From positions 9,190,273-9,254,272 of the forward strand of contig NC_049914.1 in assembly GCF_001411555.2 (NCBI RefSeq): a DNA stretch of 64,000 nucleotides. The letters are read 5' to 3'. Shown piece after piece: positions 59,478 to 64,000 of this stretch (the stretch's first letter is position 1; each line of letters opens with the position of its first letter). The stretch is from Juglans regia (Eukaryota > Streptophyta > Magnoliopsida > Fagales > Juglandaceae). The notes beneath the pieces are model-generated. The model did no database searches, was not told the origin of the DNA, and saw only the letters and a program-made list of their open reading frames with translations. Position numbers and translations under genes: made by a program.

Positions 59478-61665
59478 AAAGAACTTTGATGTTTGAATGG
59501 ATTGGCATCTTTTTTGCATTGTTGGGTTACATCATTTTCTTACTAATAATTAGAGCATCTTCCAGCCTCCATTTTTGGAATGAATTAAATTGTACTATCA
59601 TGACATCATTGAGTCTAGAAGCATCAGATCAGCTTTCAACATTATATATATATATGCTAGCTGCATTAAGATCATCCCTTTATTAATTGATCAAAATACC
59701 CATCCTCAAATGATCCATGCATGCATTTTGGTATTTACTAATGATTGATACGAATAATTACAAGTATATATACATATAATTTGTACTTATTCTAAAGATT
59801 GTTATCTGTGAGTGAACTCTCATGTGTGCATGCCATCTAACTTCATATGATCAGAGTCCAACAAAATGGGTATTTTTTGTAAGAAATGATTTGCAGCACA
59901 GTAGCTTTATGCACTTCCTTCGCAGAAAGTAAACGGAAATCCAACAACAACATTATTTTTTCAAAGAGAGAGGAGAGATTTTGATTATGCCTGGAACAAT
60001 CATTGATTCATTTCGGCCCAAAGGCCACAAACCTAGAAAAAAAAAAAACAAATGTTGGGCTTAAAGGTGACATCTGTAATTCACAGAAAATGCTTCTCAA
60101 GGTATACATACGCCTCGTTTGTTTTTAAATATAAGATGAAATGAATTAAAATTATAAATTAAATTAAATATTTTTAGAATATATTTTTTAATATTATTTT
60201 TTATTTTAAAATTTTAAAAAAATTGATGATCATGCTTGTTTACTGCCCTCGTTACTTTTATGTCTCGGGCTCAATCAGTTGGGCTTGGTGGGTGGGACAG
60301 AGATACTTTAGTCGGGTTTTGTTTTTATTTTACATTATATCCTTAATATCATATTTGCTGGATAAACACTTTCAAAAAAACAATAAACACACACACACAT
60401 ATGAGTGGCTCTACAGCTACCGCTCTCAGCTTCGGTTAAAAGTTATTATTTGTTATATTTTTTTTTCACTTTTTTTTATATATATTTTTAAAAAAAATAA
60501 AAAAAAAACTCAAAATATTATTAAAAAATAATTTATTAACCATTAAATAAAAATAAAAAATAAAAACTCAGCGATAAAAATAAGTTATAAGAGTAGCATT
60601 TTTCTTTGACAAATAAAGAAATGCATGCCTATAAATAACTCCAACTAACATGTCTACGTACGACGTACGTACGTCTCGGACCTTGGTAGACTCGCCTTGC
60701 AAAACGATATATCAATTATGTCGCCGCCCAAATTTTTCGGAGAAAAGCCTGTAATCTTGTTTATATATATATATATATATAAACACCCACATATATGTAT
60801 ATATATATATAGACAATATACCCCTATAATAATTATATATAAATTCGAAACTCTAGTTTTTCTCTGGTTTCGTGATTTTAGGTTCTCGTAAAAGAATCAT
60901 GGGGGACTGATACAGAGTGTGGATATATAATTGGCTCATCTTTAATTTGGACCTATTATCTATCCATGATTAATGATTAATATAATATTGGAATCTCTGC
61001 TTCCTATGATCTTAGACGTACGACGAATATATATCAAAGTTGAAAGACCCTCAAAGCAGATCAATTAGGAAGCTAGCTTTAGCCATTAAGATTATACGTG
61101 CACTTCCCCGGCCCCCATGTGAAGTTTTATTAGAAAAAACAATCAGTAGATCAGATGCCAAGTGCAGTGAGATGAGCATGAGATTCCTTTCCCACATGCC
61201 ATAGACACCAGCCAGAAGATAGCCTACGTGCCGAGAAACATGCTCGCACCTAGCTATCTATCTTCATATCATGCATATAATAATTGATACCCCATATATA
61301 TATACATACACTAACTACCAAAATAACAAAGCTTGGGAACTGAGAAAAGTAGCATAAAGATTCATAATGCATTGCACGTTACCAATTAGTAGCTAGCTAG
61401 GAAATTATGTGACAACGACGACTTATACATACATCATACATGAGAGAGAGAGAGAGAGTCATATATAATTGTGAGTTCATGCATCGATGATTAGCATGCA
61501 TGCATGCATGATTGTGGGATCATGTGAATGAGGGGAAACGTACGTACACAAAAGAGGGCATGAGGCATATAATCATGATCGATCCATGCATGCTATCTAT
61601 CTATCTAATTATTATCAGTTCATGATAGAAAACAAACCCGGTCCGTTAATGTTGTAGTAGTAGTA
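59478..61665. other. Intergenic, TA-rich, with RY-type CATGCATG repeats
   Basis: Contains 3' UTR-like sequence to about 59900, TA microsatellites (60762-60781 and nearby), GTACGTACG tracts (about 60657-60673), a GA tract (61443-61458), repeated CATGCATG (61495-61510, 61585-61590) and CTAT repeats (61591-61606). No gene was recognised. This may be upstream regulatory DNA of a gene outside the window. Confidence 0.4.
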
Positions 61666-61669
61666 GTGA

Positions 61670-61843
61670 GTAGTGGTAAACGCATAATATTTTATACAAT
61701 ATTTTTTATAACATATGTTATAAATTAAGAGTATTTTTATGAAATGATGTTAATTTTATAAGATATTTTATAAAGATATTCATATTTTTAAAATATTATT
61801 ATATAAAATGTTGTATAAATTGTTACGTGTTTATCATTTTTTA
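61670..61843. mobile_element. MITE related to the one at 30411-30588
   Basis: The left end GTGGTAAACGCATAATATTT pairs imperfectly with the right end (reverse complement AATGATAAACACGTAACAAT). TAGTAG-type sequence is present on both sides and may be a target duplication or local microsatellite. Confidence 0.5.
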
Positions 61844-62036
61844 GTAGTAGAGGGCTGTTTTCATGGTACAATCAATGTCGACAATGGCGGCCTGCCTGTT
61901 TAATTTTCCTTTAAAGTCAACGTACGTACGTGTCTTTACATAAATTAATTAGAGCGACCGAAATGGTTTTTCTTCAGTTAATAGATCATGACGTGGATTC
62001 TAGCTAGCTACCGGCCGGCCTGCCACCAACAAGCTG

Positions 62037-62039
<3 letters not shown>

Positions 62040-62100
<61 letters not shown>
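62040..62100 (+). repeat. (TA)30 microsatellite followed by T run
   Basis: About 60 bp of pure TA, then about 14 T. Length is likely variable and assembly-sensitive. Confidence 0.9.
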
Positions 62101-62107
<7 letters not shown>

Positions 62108-62408
62108 TTTTTCGCATGTTTTTTTCCGCAAATGTTTATATTATCTCTTTCTCTTTAAATAGACTTTTTTTTGTATTTATCTAAAGAGTAAAATAAATTA
62201 TTACTTCTGTCAAATGCTTGCTTTATAGTCGAATTGTTATGTAATTGTTATTTATTATTCTTGAATTTTTAGTGATTATATTAGAATTTGTAAAAGCAAG
62301 TATATATAATTGAATTGATTGGATCAAATTTGTGTGATAAGTATTTTTTAGATTTTTATTTAAGTTATTTAGACTTTTATAGAGTAATACTAAAAGTGAT
62401 ATATCATT

Positions 62409-62505
62409 TTTAATCTTCAAATTTAATCTAACGGTAGAAATTTAAATATTGATTTAAACTAACATAAAATAGATAATTAAAATATAAATATTCTATCATA
62501 CACTT
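62409..62505 (+). repeat. Direct repeat, copy 1 (outside proposed Helitron)
   Basis: Matches 62772-62862 with few differences; the shared core contains ATTGATTTAAACTAACATAA. It lies just left of the proposed Helitron 5' end. Confidence 0.75.
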
Positions 62506-62531
62506 AAAATTAACTTCAATTTATATATATA

Positions 62532-63082
62532 TATCTGCCTATATCTTAAAAGAGACTATCCTATTATTGTTCATCAACAGTAATGAACAGTAAAGAGGTT
62601 TGTTTTTTTTTTTCACGTTTGTTTTGCTTTTCTGTTTCTTTTTGGGTTTGTCTATGTGAATGTCAATATGCGACGTAATACCATAATCGTGCGTGAGGAA
62701 TGAGAGAGAGGGAGAAATGAAAGGTGGGGAAAAATATTAGTTTATAGGTTTTAAATTGCAACTCTTTATCTTTAATTTTCAGATTTAATCTAACGATAGA
62801 AGTTTAAATATTGATTTAAACTAACATAAAATAGATAATTAAAATACTAATTTTTTATCATTAAATAAATAATAAAATTTTACTGTACATTTTTAAGAAA
62901 AAAAATTATCTAATTAATTTGAATTTTTAATATAATTTAAATTTCATAATAAATGATGAACATAAATAAATAATAATTTTATTTTTATACATTAAAATAT
63001 TTTAATATTCAAAGTTATATTTTTTTTTTTTTTTTAATTTGATAGATGTGGCAAACGTGCTTCGCACGTTTATCACCACTAG
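62532..63082 (+). mobile_element. Short non-autonomous Helitron
   Basis: The 3' end has the diagnostic layout: an 8-bp perfect hairpin AAACGTGC-TTC-GCACGTTT (63053-63071), 7 nt, then CTAG at 63079-63082 followed by host T. The 5' end is proposed at TC (62532) after host A, so insertion would be between A and T as expected. There is no coding capacity (551 bp). The 3' end is well supported; the 5' end is less certain. Confidence 0.7.
62772..62862 (+). repeat. Direct repeat, copy 2 (inside Helitron)
   Basis: Partner of 62409-62505, about 365 bp downstream in the same orientation. Confidence 0.75.
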
Positions 63083-63246
63083 TATATATATATGTATGTA
63101 TGATGTGCCCTTTTATGGTTGGTTATGATGTGGCAGGTATGTGCCATGTCAGCTTTTCTGTCATTGAACTAAACAGAGTTTGAATAATGAGGTCTTTTTG
63201 AAATAGGTACCCAACTTTTTAAGCCACGTGTACACGTGTGAAAACG

Positions 63247-63424
63247 ATTAATATTATATATAATCGTGAAATGCGTAAATATCGTATAATTATTTAAAAA
63301 AATAATGAGGTTTATTATTAAAAAATTAATTTTTTTTTTTCATGTATATATCATGTTTATTCATTTTTTTTCAAAATAATTATGCGTTACTTGCGTACTC
63401 ACGACTGCAACTATAATTTTTCTT
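63247..63424. mobile_element. MITE (family with CGTAAGTxxCG ends), copy 3
   Basis: Collinear with 31606-31784 inside the repeated segment, with several substitutions in the left end. Confidence 0.55.
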
Positions 63425-63559
63425 TAAAAAAAATCCAACTCATAGAGGGACCAAAAAGATAATTTTTCCAAATCAGAATATAGGCCTAAACAATTAGGAA
63501 AAAAATATAATATTCAACCCTAAAATTTGTTCCCAAAAAAAAAAAAACATATAAAGAAT

Positions 63560-63790
63560 AGAATAATGATAGGTTTATTACTTCCTACCACTCCTTTACT
63601 ACTCCATAGTATATTTGAAATTTTTATTATTTTCTTTTAAGTAACTTTTTAACATCCTTAATCATTAAGAAAAAATTTAAAAAATATATAATTTCACTAA
63701 TAGTCACTTCTTTAACCATTAAGTAAAAGAAAAAAAAAATAAAAAGAGTAATAAATGAGTGATAGGAAGTAGTAAGCCTATTATTATTCT
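63560..63790. mobile_element. MITE with 34-bp TIRs, second copy
   Basis: 231 bp, the same ends and the same AAAGAAT flanks (63553-63559 and 63791-63797) as 31920-32150. The identical insertion point shows it was present before the segment was copied. Confidence 0.7.
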
Positions 63791-64000
63791 AAAGAATATG
63801 CTTTGTAGGCCCACTAAAGTTTTAATCTTGATCTATTGGGTGGTGGTGGTGATAACGTTGGATCCCCGATGGTGACAATTCTCGTCATTTTAAAGTGCAC
63901 AGCTGTTGCCGGTAGGTTCAGCCCATTTGAACAACCAGATCGGACCTTTGGGCTTACCCCTTCCCCCCCAGCTTGCACCGTATTGACTCCAATCTCGAAC

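Larger units (their letters stand above)
63083..64000 (+). repeat. Copy B of the 0.9-kb direct repeat, running off the window
   Basis: Near-identical to 31457-32364. It begins immediately at the Helitron 3' terminus. Confidence 0.9.

Overview
This is a eudicot nuclear genome window: intron-containing genes with GT..AG junctions, AT-rich intergenic DNA, and dense plant retroelements (Ty1/Copia, Ty3/Gypsy, L1-type LINEs), a Helitron and several MITE families. The repeat style and gene set suggest a woody rosid, perhaps Fagales (walnut/pecan relatives); that placement is inference. No bacterial-type operon, CRISPR array, rRNA or tRNA gene was recognised. A run of exactly 100 N at 47079-47178 marks a scaffold join.

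Layout. 0-0.3 kb: MITE. 1.1-4.6 kb: decayed minus-strand Copia element cut off in the reverse transcriptase. 4.8-9.7 kb: decayed plus-strand L1 LINE ending in an A-rich tail. 11.5-17.1 kb (minus): TRM32-like gene in four coding exons (903 codons). 18.05-23.5 kb: decayed Gypsy element in which a 3'-pol/PPT/LTR block occurs at both ends, with a 138-bp in-frame tandem repeat inside. 27.7-29.0 kb (+): single-exon fasciclin-like arabinogalactan protein (FLA4/SOS5 type). 30.4-32.4 kb: MITE cluster inside a 0.9-kb segment that is repeated at 63.1-64.0 kb. 35.2-39.8 kb (+): full-length Copia element with one uninterrupted 1385-residue polyprotein and 215-bp LTRs differing at three sites. 44.0-47.0 kb (+): PP2C phosphatase of the POLTERGEIST type, cut by the gap. 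47.2-49.5 kb (minus): 5' part of an L1 LINE. 50.3-55.9 kb (+): ten 3' exons of a UGT80A-type sterol glucosyltransferase whose N-terminal exons are not in the window. 58.9-59.5 kb (+): single C2H2 (QALGGH) zinc-finger gene with an EAR motif. 62.5-63.1 kb: short non-autonomous Helitron.

The host genes (TRM32-like cytoskeletal adaptor, FLA4, POL-type phosphatase, UGT80A, C2H2 repressor) are separate transcription units and not a functional cluster, although several belong to cell wall, membrane or development pathways. The least ordinary observations are the gene-to-gene junction hidden by the N gap, tail-only LINE insertions with target duplications, the tandem structure of the Gypsy element, the Helitron terminus that abuts a repeated segment, and the Copia ORF that ends inside its own LTR. 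I found no convincing new biological system.
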